Of a DNA stretch of 14,185 bases, positions 5,912 to 14,161 are shown piece after piece (the stretch's first letter is position 1; the number at the start of each line of letters is the position of its first letter). Below the pieces are notes generated by a model that saw nothing but the letters and a program-made list of their open reading frames with translations, did not search any database and was not told the DNA's origin. Both the position numbers and the translations under genes were made by a program. This DNA is from Nitrospirae bacterium CG1_02_44_142 (GTDB lineage Bacteria > Nitrospirota > Thermodesulfovibrionia > Thermodesulfovibrionales > UBA1546): positions 1 through 14,185 of the forward strand of contig MNVK01000030.1 of assembly GCA_001871685.1 (NCBI GenBank), given 5' to 3'.

Positions 5912-8900
5912 TAAATTCAAATCTGAACTTAATATCTCCGCCAACGCTGCCTTTTTCATCCCTCACACCAACCAGCGAGACATTCTTATCAAGAAGATAC
6001 TCAAGCTTGAGCACCTGTTCCTCTGTAGAACCCACAGTAGATGTGTAAGTCACAAACAGTTTATCGCCCAAAAGTCTCTTTGATGCGGTAACTCTCGGGC
6101 CTATAGCGCCTGTGGACTTGGACACATAAGGGTCCACCTGAACCCTGTCAAGCCCTGTTATATTTCTCAGCCTGTCTTCAAAAACATCCTGAACCTTGCC
6201 TGTTAGAAATGAAGCAGCCTCGCCCGCTCCGATTCCTCCTTCAAGCCCTTTTAATTGTTTCCCTATCTGCCCCACGGTAAGCAGACTGAGTATATCCGTC
6301 TCCTCAAGAGGCGGGTCAGAAACAAGAGAGAGATTAAAGCGCTCCATCTGCCCTTCAAGGCTAAGCCTGATGTTGTACCCTTTCACTATGGTCTGCGCCA
6401 CAATCTCCATTACTGGATTTATTCTGTTCGGGTCGGTAAAATCTGCGCTTGCATTCAATATCCTGAATTCACTGTTCCTGAAATAGACCTTGCCTTCCTT
6501 AGACTCAATTCTTCCGAAAAAAAGCGGCTGCCCTATCGTGCCTTTCAAAACCATATCAACCTTCAACGGCGCGCGCGCTATGTTGTTGTCCACAATGATA
6601 TTTTCCGCTCCGTATATCTTCACATTCAGCGCTGCCTTTTCCGCGCCTGTCGGCTCACCCCTCGGCCTTTCTGCCGGCTTTGTCTTAAGAAGCCAGCTTT
6701 TCCATTCTACTCTCTCCCTGTACCTTGCCCTCTTTACCCTTACATCGCCAATGACATTCTGAGCGTCAAGAGTCCCCTTGTAAATGATACTGCCGTCAAA
6801 ATTAATAGAGAACTCTTTGGATACAGGAGCTGTAATGTTATTCAGTTTTGTATCAAGATAAAATCTCTTCAGCCTAAACCCGCTGAGATAGACAACGCCT
6901 GATGCATCTATATCTCCGCCTCCAAGTTTGCCTGAGAGCCTGCGTATAGCAATCTTGTTTCCCTCAAAATAAAATAAACCGTTTATTGAACTGACTCGCT
7001 GGTGTATATCCTTTAATCCAAACAGCCCGCTGCTCACATTGAGATTGCCGTTTATCTGGGGGTTGTCCCATTTACCTGCCACGGTCAGGGCAAAAGCAGC
7101 GTCCCCTCTAAGAACGCCAATCTTCTTTGAAAATCCCTTCAGAGGCGAAAGCTCTGAATCCCCTTCAAGAGCTATATTATATTCTTTCCCTATCTCCATA
7201 CCGCCGCGCATTCTGAAAGAGGCGTTCCCGCTCCGTATTGTAAATGCAGAAAACGACATCTTTCTATTATCAAATCTGAATTTTATATCCGAATCATTAA
7301 AAAAGCTGTGTCCATAAAGAGACGCATTAACCTGATTTATAACTGCAGAAGCCGAAAAGGTTTTTCTTGTCCCTGACATTACCGCACTTCCCTTCATATT
7401 AACTACAAGGTCATCAGGAACATCTTTAAACATCGGCGATAAAAGGAAATCATATCTGCCTGACGTCATGGTAAGTTCTGCGCTCCACGGCAGTAAATCA
7501 CTCAGACGCGCCTTTCCCTTCACAAGCGCCTTCCCGTTAAAGAGCGCAGCGCTGAACAGAATATCTTTATTTTTAATAGAGGCATTTATGGTTCCTGCGC
7601 CAAGAGGCCTGCCTTTAAATGTTCCGCCTGATAACTTCCCGTTTATAGTTATAGAGGGATTATCAAAAGCGCCTGAGCCTGCCGCCTGGACATTCAACAC
7701 CGCATCCTCGGGCATGACTTTCAGCGCCGCAATATCCTTCAAAAATAGCTTACTGCCGGATGCCTTGAAAGAAAACTTCTCCATGCCTGAAATTCTTCCT
7801 TCAGCTGTCACAGCGGAGCCGCCTTTCTTAATAACAACTTTTTTTACAGCAATATCTTTGTTCCTATAGGAAAAATCCGCTGTCAGAGAGTCTGCTGAAA
7901 ATTTATAAGCCTCTGCATTCATTACAGCAGCAGAGCCTGAATATTCAGGATAGGAGCCATTGCCTGTTAGCTTAAAGTCTGTATTCAGTCTGCCCTTCAA
8001 TGGCAGTTTTTTATAAAAGGCTGCCGCCAGCCTTTCAATATCAGCGCCTCTTAATGATACTGCAAGGCTGTAATCAGGCTGTTTCAAATCAAAAATCTTT
8101 TTTGCAGCGTTAAATTTTATATGTCCCCTTGCTGTGTGCTCCTCATCTTTTGCTTTAGCTGATAAACCTTTTATCTCAAGAATATTTTTTCTGTAAGAAA
8201 GCTCGCCGGAAACATTATCAAGGCCGTAACCTTTTAAGGACGCTGCCCTCATTCTTACTGCGCCGCTTATGAGCGGGTTATCAGATTTTCCGGTTATTGT
8301 GCCTTCAAACCCGCCTGTGCCTTTCAGAAGGTCAAAATAAGGAGACGTAAGGTCTGTAAGGTCAAGCGTCTCAAGCCTGCCTTTTAGATTAAGAAATGAA
8401 GCAGACATATCAACTGTGCCGTTTATATCCAGCGCTGATTTTTCAGTTCTGACCTCTGTATTGAAAAGGGAAAGCATATTGCCCTGCACCTTAAAGGCCC
8501 CTTTTATCCTCTTTACCCTCCCGATTAAATCACTCCCTAATCCCCCCATCCCTCCTTTAGTTAAGGGGGGATTAGCTTCGTAACTAAACCAGCCGGACGG
8601 ATTAAATTCACTGTCAGAAGAAAAAAGTTCTCCTTTTACCTTGCCCTTCGGAGCCTCTATATCCATACCGATAAGTTTAAAAGCCGGCTGACTGTCAACA
8701 TCCGTAAAATTTACCTTCACGGAATAATGGTCAACTTTCGGAATTTTTAAGGCTGCCTCTGCGTCTGCCCTGCCGTTGTAAAGCGCTGCCTTACCGCTTT
8801 TGAAACTCAGGACTCCGTTGCCGTAAACTATATTGCACTTAAGGCTGTCCACAGCAACATCAAAAAGATTTCCCTTTTTTAAAGTCGCATCCGCTTGGCC

Positions 8901-9866
8901 TGTAAGCTTTGAACCCGCCCCGCTTATCTTCCCGTCAAAATCCACCCAGCCTTCAACTCTCTCTTTTACTTTCAGAAGCTCCATCAAAGACTGAAGATAA
9001 AAATTGCCGCTGACTTTAATATCCACAACAGGCTCCTCTGCTCCAAATTTTATATCGCCCTTTGCAAATATTTTTCCTTCCCCGTTATTTTTCAGCCCAA
9101 AAACTTTTTTTACAGCATTGACTGCAAGTTCAACGTCTGCCTTTATATCGCCTTTCCCTTCAGGCGAATAAAAACCGCCTGCCTTCACCTCTGAATCATA
9201 GGCCCTGAGAGTGACATTCTTTATGTCAATCCCGTCTTTCCTGAAAAACAATACGGCATCTGCGCCAACTTTCAATTCAGGAAAACGCTGGATGTTTGAG
9301 ACAAGTTCTTTTATGTTCGCTTTTAATCTCGTTGTTTCGCCTAACAGCGCCTCGCCGTTTAATCCTTTGCCTGTGAAAACTGCATTATAAGCAGAAGCAT
9401 AAAAGCTAAATCCTCCATCTCGCACTTCTATTACATCCACTGCAACCTTCATCTTTCCGGGGTCTGCCTTGTTCAAATAGTTTTTAACCTTCCTGATTAT
9501 GTCATTCAACTGTTCCCTGTCAGTCCATAGCTCAGGCTCTTTTATCACTATCCTTTTCAGCGCTATTTTTTTTCTGCGGAGGCCTGATAGTTTCAGATAC
9601 CCCTTTACCCTGTCAGCAGTCAAAACCCTGTTGCCCTCGTCATCAAAGAACTTCACCCCCCTGGCCTCAATAAACAACGGGAATAAATTAAGATATATTG
9701 ACTGGGCTATCACCTTGCGGCCTGTCATGTTTTCAAGCTCAGGCAGTATTATTTTCTTTAACGCATTTGATATGTGCGGGCCGCGGGAAACAAAGATAAC
9801 TATCCCTATGAGCAGTACGGCCAGAGAAAGATATGCTATTCGTTTTATCCTTTTAGATTTTTCCAT
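5907..9866 (-). CDS. tamB: TamB-like translocation/assembly module protein (AsmA/DUF490 superfamily)
   Basis: The product is 1319 residues, close to E. coli TamB. A basic N-terminus (MEKSKRIKRI) leads into one membrane anchor at about 10-27. The rest is a long run of short beta-strand repeats, expected to form an elongated hydrophobic groove crossing the periplasm. Residues of about 30-130 resemble the AsmA-like N-terminal part. The C-terminal TamB domain holds the recognisable SDPPLEETDILSLLTVGQ (about 1183-1200) and ends in strands closing FRFEFK. Known TamB proteins bind an Omp85 partner and are implicated in outer-membrane protein assembly and phospholipid transport; the partner here is the next gene. 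The start overlaps glnD by 22 bases and has no clear Shine-Dalgarno sequence, so coupling to glnD translation is likely. Residues 431-449 (ANPPLTKGGMGGLG plus SDLIG) come from inserted palindromic repeats. Confidence 0.92.
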   Translation of the reverse strand: MEKSKRIKRIAYLSLAVLLIGIVIFVSRGPHISNALKKIILPELENMTGRKVIAQSIYLNLFPLFIEARGVKFFDDEGNRVLTADRVKGYLKLSGLRRKKIALKRIVIKEPELWTDREQLNDIIRKVKNYLNKADPGKMKVAVDVIEVRDGGFSFYASAYNAVFTGKGLNGEALLGETTRLKANIKELVSNIQRFPELKVGADAVLFFRKDGIDIKNVTLRAYDSEVKAGGFYSPEGKGDIKADVELAVNAVKKVFGLKNNGEGKIFAKGDIKFGAEEPVVDIKVSGNFYLQSLMELLKVKERVEGWVDFDGKISGAGSKLTGQADATLKKGNLFDVAVDSLKCNIVYGNGVLSFKSGKAALYNGRADAEAALKIPKVDHYSVKVNFTDVDSQPAFKLIGMDIEAPKGKVKGELFSSDSEFNPSGWFSYEANPPLTKGGMGGLGSDLIGRVKRIKGAFKVQGNMLSLFNTEVRTEKSALDINGTVDMSASFLNLKGRLETLDLTDLTSPYFDLLKGTGGFEGTITGKSDNPLISGAVRMRAASLKGYGLDNVSGELSYRKNILEIKGLSAKAKDEEHTARGHIKFNAAKKIFDLKQPDYSLAVSLRGADIERLAAAFYKKLPLKGRLNTDFKLTGNGSYPEYSGSAAVMNAEAYKFSADSLTADFSYRNKDIAVKKVVIKKGGSAVTAEGRISGMEKFSFKASGSKLFLKDIAALKVMPEDAVLNVQAAGSGAFDNPSITINGKLSGGTFKGRPLGAGTINASIKNKDILFSAALFNGKALVKGKARLSDLLPWSAELTMTSGRYDFLLSPMFKDVPDDLVVNMKGSAVMSGTRKTFSASAVINQVNASLYGHSFFNDSDIKFRFDNRKMSFSAFTIRSGNASFRMRGGMEIGKEYNIALEGDSELSPLKGFSKKIGVLRGDAAFALTVAGKWDNPQINGNLNVSSGLFGLKDIHQRVSSINGLFYFEGNKIAIRRLSGKLGGGDIDASGVVYLSGFRLKRFYLDTKLNNITAPVSKEFSINFDGSIIYKGTLDAQNVIGDVRVKRARYRERVEWKSWLLKTKPAERPRGEPTGAEKAALNVKIYGAENIIVDNNIARAPLKVDMVLKGTIGQPLFFGRIESKEGKVYFRNSEFRILNASADFTDPNRINPVMEIVAQTIVKGYNIRLSLEGQMERFNLSLVSDPPLEETDILSLLTVGQIGKQLKGLEGGIGAGEAASFLTGKVQDVFEDRLRNITGLDRVQVDPYVSKSTGAIGPRVTASKRLLGDKLFVTYTSTVGSTEEQVLKLEYLLDKNVSLVGVRDEKGSVGGDIKFRFEFK
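8519..8575. repeat. Palindromic repeat inserted in frame in tamB
   Basis: The arms CTAATCCCCCC (8537-8547) and GGGGGGATTAG (8565-8575) are a perfect 11-bp inverted repeat around a 17-base loop. The minus strand reads NPPLTKGGMGGLG at about residues 432-444. Directly beside it, 8519-8530 (CCCGATTAAATC) is half of the CCCCGATTAAATCGGGG palindrome and gives SDLIG. The glycine/proline content differs from the surrounding strand-forming sequence. I recall PPLTKGG-type peptides as a common by-product of such repeats in bacterial proteins. Confidence 0.75.
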
Positions 9867-12316
9867 AGAGATGCAATCAATTCCACAGCCTTGATTCCAT
9901 TAACCTTCCCGCCGGCCTGCTGTATATAAAAAACGTCCTGAGCAATGCCTGATTCAGTATTAACCCTTGCCGATATTATATTCAGCCCGCTTTCATGCAT
10001 AAGCTTAGACACATCATAGAGAAGCCCGCGCCTGTCCTGAGAGAAAAATTCAACGACCGTGTTCTTTTTAGAGGTCTCATTGTCAAGCTCCACAAACACA
10101 TCAAATTTCCCGCTAATCTCTTTTGCGATGCCGTGCGGGTTTATTGTTTCGCCTCCCGCCGCAGCATTCCTCAGCCCATTTTTAATTAAATCTTCCATCC
10201 CCTCCCACCAGAGTTCTTTCCAGTTTGAAACTTGAATTTTATCAATAACAAGACCATTTTTACCAGTATGCAGCATGGCCCTTACTATATTCAGCCCTTT
10301 TGAAGAGAGGAATCCCACGAGCCGTGAAAAAAGCCCGGGGCTGTCCCATGCGCCGATTGTTATCTCTGTTATGCCTCGTGCTTTTTCGCTTATTGATACT
10401 GCAAAACCGCCGCTCCGGACACTAAGCGCAAGGCTGTAATCCTCCTGTATTTTTTCAGGGGGTGTTGAGAGCAGATACCTCTCAGGCATCTCGGTTAGGA
10501 AACTGCTTAATCCCTCTCTATCCTCAACGGCGCGGGAAGACAGGATACTTTCTATATAAGCTGCCGGGTCTTTCCTTATACCGCGAAGGTGATTTAACGT
10601 TTTTTCATAGAGTTCTTTAAGGAGATAGGCCTTCCACTCTGTCCGGAAAACAGGATTAACAGCAGACATATCAGCGTATGTCACAAGGCAGAGCGCCCTC
10701 AGACTTTCCTCATCACCGGCTGCGTCAGCAAACTGCGCTATAACCTCAGCGTCATCAATCTCCCTTTTTAACGCAAAAACCGACATCAGGATATGGTTTC
10801 TAACAAGGAATTCTATCCTCTGCCGTTTCTCAATATCCAGGTTGAATCTCTCCACAATATTTTTAAGCCTTTTGTATCCTTCCTCTTCATGCCGCCTGCC
10901 GGCAGCCTTGCCTATGTCATGAAAGAGCAGCGCCATAAATAGTATTTCTCTTTCCTTTATATTCTTCATAATCTCAGCGAGATGTTCAAGGTTTTTATAC
11001 TTTGTAGGGGTCAATATTTCAAGGTTCCTTATTGCAAGCATTGTATGCTCATCAACAGTATATCTATGAAAGGGCTCATGAATCACAAGAGACTTCAATG
11101 CTCCGAATTCAGGAATAAATCTTCCAAGCGCGCCTGTTTCATGCATCTCTCTGAGGGTCTCATATACCCTTCTCCCCTTAAATATCTCAAGAAAGAACGC
11201 TACAGCCTTACGAGAATTCCTGACCTTTCTGCCAACTAAAAGCAGATTGCGCTTAATATCTTCCCTGAGAGTATGGCTGAAATATCTGCCTGTTTTTGAA
11301 AAGGCACAAAAAGCCTCAATGATGCTGACCGGGTTGTTTTTTAAAATATCCTTCTCTGATGAGATAATCACGCCTTTATACAAAAGAAAATTATCCGTTA
11401 TTTTTTTCTTTCTTGCTGCTCCCCGGTCCCCTGTAATCAGCCATTGCCTGAGGCACATGCCTGATATTGTGGATGCTATCTCCTTTACAGCGCTTGCCTT
11501 AAGGTAAAAATACCGCATAAACCTCTCCGAGCCTGAAAATTTCTTTGAATCATTAAAACCCATCTTTTTTGAAACATAATCCTGAATGCTGAATGAAAGA
11601 GTGTCATCCCTCCTGCTGCTTATGAGATGCAGGCAGAACCTCACCTTCAGAAGAAAATCATAAGCCTTAATAAACCTCCTGAAATCATTCCTTGAGATAA
11701 TATCCGCTATACCTTCAATGTTATTAATCTTCAGCGCAATCTTTGAAAGCCACAGCACTGTGTGTATGTCCCTGAGCCCTCCCTGCCCTTCCTTTACATT
11801 GGGTTCAAGCAGGAACACCGAGCCGCCGAAGTCCCGGCGCCTTTTCTCCATTTCTTTCAGCTTCCCGCTTATGAAATTTTTCTGCTTTCTGTATGCAAGC
11901 TCCGGATAAACTTTCTCATGAAAATAGTTATACATATCTCTGTCTCCGGCAATAAACCTCGCTTCAAGCAAAGATGTATGCGTCCGCAGGTCTTTTTTTG
12001 CCTCTGCAATACATTCCTCAGAAGTCCTGAAGCAGTGCCCTACTGTAAGCCCTGCATCCCAGAGTTTATAAAGCACGGATTCAACTTTTTTTGAATCTGT
12101 TTTATCCTCCGCAAAAAACATAATATCAATATCAGAATAAGGAGCAAGCTCCGCCCTGCCGTATCCTCCGATTGCAATAAGAGCGATAGGTTTCTTTGAT
12201 TCTATTGAATTGAAAATCCCCGAAAGAAAGCCGTCTATTTTTTGAGTGTAAAAAGCCGCAAGCTGCCTGCCGCTTGAGCCGTCAAAATTCTCCTCGATTT
12301 CCTTCAAAAAGTCCAC
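9845..12316 (-). CDS. glnD: Bifunctional uridylyltransferase/uridylyl-removing enzyme GlnD
   Basis: The product is 823 residues; E. coli GlnD has 890. The enzyme uridylylates PII when glutamine is low and removes UMP when it is high, setting glutamine synthetase activity and nitrogen gene expression. The nucleotidyltransferase motif GGYGRAEL...SDIDIMF spans 50-67, with Asp62 and Asp64 as metal ligands. The linker has EPNVKEGQGGLRDIH (171-185). The HD hydrolase part has HRYTVDEHT (417-425), LFHDIGK (464-470), NHIL (507-510) and YADMSAVNP (547-555). Two ACT domains that sense glutamine begin at about 647 (TEITIGAWDSPGLFSRL is at 650-666) and 751 (VVEFFSQDRRGLLYDV at 754-769). All key residues are present. 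The start is GTG at 12316, immediately after an in-frame TAA and without a visible Shine-Dalgarno sequence; the N-terminus is somewhat short. The 3' end overlaps tamB. Confidence 0.95.
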   Translation of the reverse strand: MDFLKEIEENFDGSSGRQLAAFYTQKIDGFLSGIFNSIESKKPIALIAIGGYGRAELAPYSDIDIMFFAEDKTDSKKVESVLYKLWDAGLTVGHCFRTSEECIAEAKKDLRTHTSLLEARFIAGDRDMYNYFHEKVYPELAYRKQKNFISGKLKEMEKRRRDFGGSVFLLEPNVKEGQGGLRDIHTVLWLSKIALKINNIEGIADIISRNDFRRFIKAYDFLLKVRFCLHLISSRRDDTLSFSIQDYVSKKMGFNDSKKFSGSERFMRYFYLKASAVKEIASTISGMCLRQWLITGDRGAARKKKITDNFLLYKGVIISSEKDILKNNPVSIIEAFCAFSKTGRYFSHTLREDIKRNLLLVGRKVRNSRKAVAFFLEIFKGRRVYETLREMHETGALGRFIPEFGALKSLVIHEPFHRYTVDEHTMLAIRNLEILTPTKYKNLEHLAEIMKNIKEREILFMALLFHDIGKAAGRRHEEEGYKRLKNIVERFNLDIEKRQRIEFLVRNHILMSVFALKREIDDAEVIAQFADAAGDEESLRALCLVTYADMSAVNPVFRTEWKAYLLKELYEKTLNHLRGIRKDPAAYIESILSSRAVEDREGLSSFLTEMPERYLLSTPPEKIQEDYSLALSVRSGGFAVSISEKARGITEITIGAWDSPGLFSRLVGFLSSKGLNIVRAMLHTGKNGLVIDKIQVSNWKELWWEGMEDLIKNGLRNAAAGGETINPHGIAKEISGKFDVFVELDNETSKKNTVVEFFSQDRRGLLYDVSKLMHESGLNIISARVNTESGIAQDVFYIQQAGGKVNGIKAVELIASLWKNLKG

Positions 12317-12402
12317 TTAATATGATACTATATGCAGCAGGATTAAGAGTAGGGATGAGAGGCATAGAATTTGTATTGTGGTATTTAATGCATTATGCTA
12401 TC

Positions 12403-14106
12403 TTAACGCAAATAGTTTGAATCTACCTGCGAGGTAGATTTATGGGACCTATCCCCCTCAAAATTCTCGTTATCCCATATATTTTTCTCTATTGCATCAA
12501 GGAGCGGGTTAAACGTGGACTGACTCAAGGCTGATATACAAATTGCATTGTAGCGGAGCGCTATATTTTTAATCTCATCCTCTGCCGCTTTATCTGTCTT
12601 GTTGAATACAATTATTCTCTTTTTGTCTGACAGGTTAAGTTCTCTGAGTATGTTTTCAACGGATTCCATCTGCTGTTCAAACCTCGGATTGGATATGTCC
12701 ACAAGATGCAGAAGCAGGTCTGCGTCCTGAAGCTCTTCAAGCGTTGACTTAAAGGCTGTCATCAAATCTTTTGGAAGGTCTCTTATAAAACCTACTGTGT
12801 CGGTGATGATGACGTCTCTTTCTTTTGGGAATCTGAGACGCCTGCTTGCTGTGTCAAGCGTTGCAAACATCTTATCCTCCACAAACACGCCGCTTTTTGT
12901 AAGGGAATTGAGAAGTGTTGATTTGCCGGCATTTGTATATCCTATGATTGAGACGATGGGAATTCTTTTTTCAACCCTTCTCTGTTTTCTCTGCTTCCGT
13001 GCCTCGCCCAGTGATTTAAGTTCATTCTCAAGAAGGGTTATCCTGTCCCTGACGCGCCTCCTGTCTATCTCAAGTTTCATCTCGCCCGGGCCTCTTCCGC
13101 CGATTCCTCCCATCAAGCGGGACATTGCGGTTCCCTTTCCTGTCAGTCTCGGCAGCCTGTATTTAAGCTGTGCCAGCTCAACCTGAACCTTTCCGTCCCT
13201 GCTGTGAGCCCTTCTTGCAAATATGTCCAATATGAGCTGCGAGCGGTCAATAACTTTGATTTCTGTAATCTCTCCGATTGCCTTTACCTGAGATGGGTTT
13301 AAGTCTTGATCAAATATTAGAAGCGTCGCGCCTTTGTTCAGGGCATTGATTATCACATCTTTCAGTTTGCCCTCACCCATCAGATACTTCGGGTTTATAT
13401 CTTTGGGCCTCTGGATTACCGTATCAAGCACAACCACATCACTTGAGAATGCCAGCTCTTTTAACTCCTCAAGGGAATCTTCCTGTTCGTATTTCGGCTT
13501 CTTGGATACGCTTATAAGGATTGCCCTTTCGCGCGAGTCCTTTCCCGACCGGGTCGGAATCTCCGACCGGTCAAACGACCTTTTTCTGTCCATCTCTTCT
13601 TCAAGCGACTCTATAAAAGGGATGAAATCAAGATTAAACCTGTGAAAACTTACAGCAGGAGAGACGTCCACCGGCTTTTCTGAACCCTGCGGCGTAAGAT
13701 GCGCAGTATAAATATTGTCTGGAAGAGAGTCTTTCACTCCGATTGCGGCAATAATATCAAGCCTGAGAAGGGCCAGGTCTGTGAGGTCATCCTGGCTGAG
13801 AGGCTCATTCTTCAGATGTGTGTGCACCAGGCGAATGCCGCGCAGTGCGCGCCTGCCGAGCGGAAAATCTTCAAGCCCTGGAATGAAAACACCCTTTGCA
13901 TCGCCGACAATGACCCGGGGAACCCTTCCGTCTCTGGTTATCAGAATGCCTATCTGTCTTCCGATTTCCGATGAAAGCTCTGTAAGATACCTTGCCAGTT
14001 CAGGAGTTATTACTTTATCAGCCGGAACCTTCCTGCGGTAAACCTTTTCAAGGGAATAGAGATAGTCTTTTTTCAGTCCTGAGATATTTCCGTAAATAGA
14101 TGCGAT
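12403..14106 (-). CDS. hflX: Ribosome-associated GTPase HflX, long form, proposed AUC start
   Basis: The product is 567 residues. HflX binds 50S and 70S ribosomes and can split stalled or heat-damaged ones. Residues 1-93, upstream of the first GTG (13827), read IYGNISGLKK, VYRRKVPADKVITPELARYL and GRQIGILITRDGRVPRVIVGD, which is the conserved N-terminal extension of long HflX proteins, so the gene must begin upstream. No ATG, GTG or TTG exists in that stretch. The in-frame stop is at 14131-14133. GGAGGG at 14116-14121 lies 9 bases before ATC 14104-14106, so AUC is proposed. Later features are GGIGGRGPGE (333-342), G1 GYTNAGKST (389-397), G3 DTVGF (436-440), G4 NKTD (502-505) and G5-like ISALS (524-528). 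A palindrome-derived linker lies at about 179-191, and a repeat-derived tail follows about residue 550. It is first in the minus-strand gene block, 86 bases before glnD. Confidence 0.93.
   Translation of the reverse strand: MASIYGNISGLKKDYLYSLEKVYRRKVPADKVITPELARYLTELSSEIGRQIGILITRDGRVPRVIVGDAKGVFIPGLEDFPLGRRALRGIRLVHTHLKNEPLSQDDLTDLALLRLDIIAAIGVKDSLPDNIYTAHLTPQGSEKPVDVSPAVSFHRFNLDFIPFIESLEEEMDRKRSFDRSEIPTRSGKDSRERAILISVSKKPKYEQEDSLEELKELAFSSDVVVLDTVIQRPKDINPKYLMGEGKLKDVIINALNKGATLLIFDQDLNPSQVKAIGEITEIKVIDRSQLILDIFARRAHSRDGKVQVELAQLKYRLPRLTGKGTAMSRLMGGIGGRGPGEMKLEIDRRRVRDRITLLENELKSLGEARKQRKQRRVEKRIPIVSIIGYTNAGKSTLLNSLTKSGVFVEDKMFATLDTASRRLRFPKERDVIITDTVGFIRDLPKDLMTAFKSTLEELQDADLLLHLVDISNPRFEQQMESVENILRELNLSDKKRIIVFNKTDKAAEDEIKNIALRYNAICISALSQSTFNPLLDAIEKNIWDNENFEGDRSHKSTSQVDSNYLR
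12420..12455. repeat. Paired hairpins encoding the HflX C-terminal tail
   Basis: AATCTACCT (12420-12428), loop GCG, AGGTAGATT (12432-12440) is a perfect 9-bp stem. Directly next to it, GGGA and TCCC around 12444-12455 form a short second stem. The coding strand reads the end of HflX, about RSHKSTSQVDSN, beyond the point where the GTPase fold should finish. No T-run follows on the transcript, so it is not a typical terminator. Confidence 0.55.
13547..13572. repeat. Palindrome inserted in frame in the HflX linker
   Basis: GACCGGGTCGGA (13547-13558), loop ATC, TCCGACCGGTC (13562-13572) pair over 11 bp with one bulged base. The coding strand reads DRSEIPTRSGKD, at about residues 179-190. This is a loop between the N-terminal extension and the HflX core, where an insertion should be tolerated. 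Confidence 0.6.
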
Positions 14107-14115
14107 ATTCTTTAA

Positions 14116-14121
14116 CCCTCC
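14116..14121 (-). promoter_or_regulatory. hflX: Strong Shine-Dalgarno sequence that fixes the hflX start
   Basis: GGAGGG lies just downstream of the predicted transcription start and 9 bases before the in-frame ATC at 14104-14106. No standard start codon follows in any frame at usable spacing, so this site is the main evidence for AUC initiation. Confidence 0.7.
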
Positions 14122-14132
14122 GTTTTTATTTT

Positions 14133-14161
14133 ATCATATTCGAGAGAGGAGATAGTCACAA
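14133..14161 (-). promoter_or_regulatory. Sigma70-type promoter of hflX
   Basis: Reading the minus strand, TTGTGA (14156-14161) is followed by exactly 17 bases and then TATGAT (14133-14138), a 5/6 match to the -10 consensus. Transcription would start near 14126, about 20 bases before the proposed AUC. The -10 box overlaps the in-frame stop that ends the hflX frame upstream, so the whole conserved frame is within the transcript. Confidence 0.6.

Noticed and set aside
6255..6902. Plus-strand open frame of 215 codons
   Set aside because: It lies antisense inside tamB, has no family features, and is a by-product of the tamB codon pattern.
12420..12440. Intrinsic terminator at the end of hflX
   Set aside because: The stem is inside the coding frame and no T-run follows on the transcript.
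12403..13827. HflX beginning at GTG 13827
   Set aside because: The 93 codons upstream match the known HflX N-terminal extension, so this start would truncate the protein.
13699..14041. Two overlapping plus-strand open frames of about 90-108 codons
   Set aside because: They are antisense to the conserved HflX N-terminal extension, which explains the open frames.
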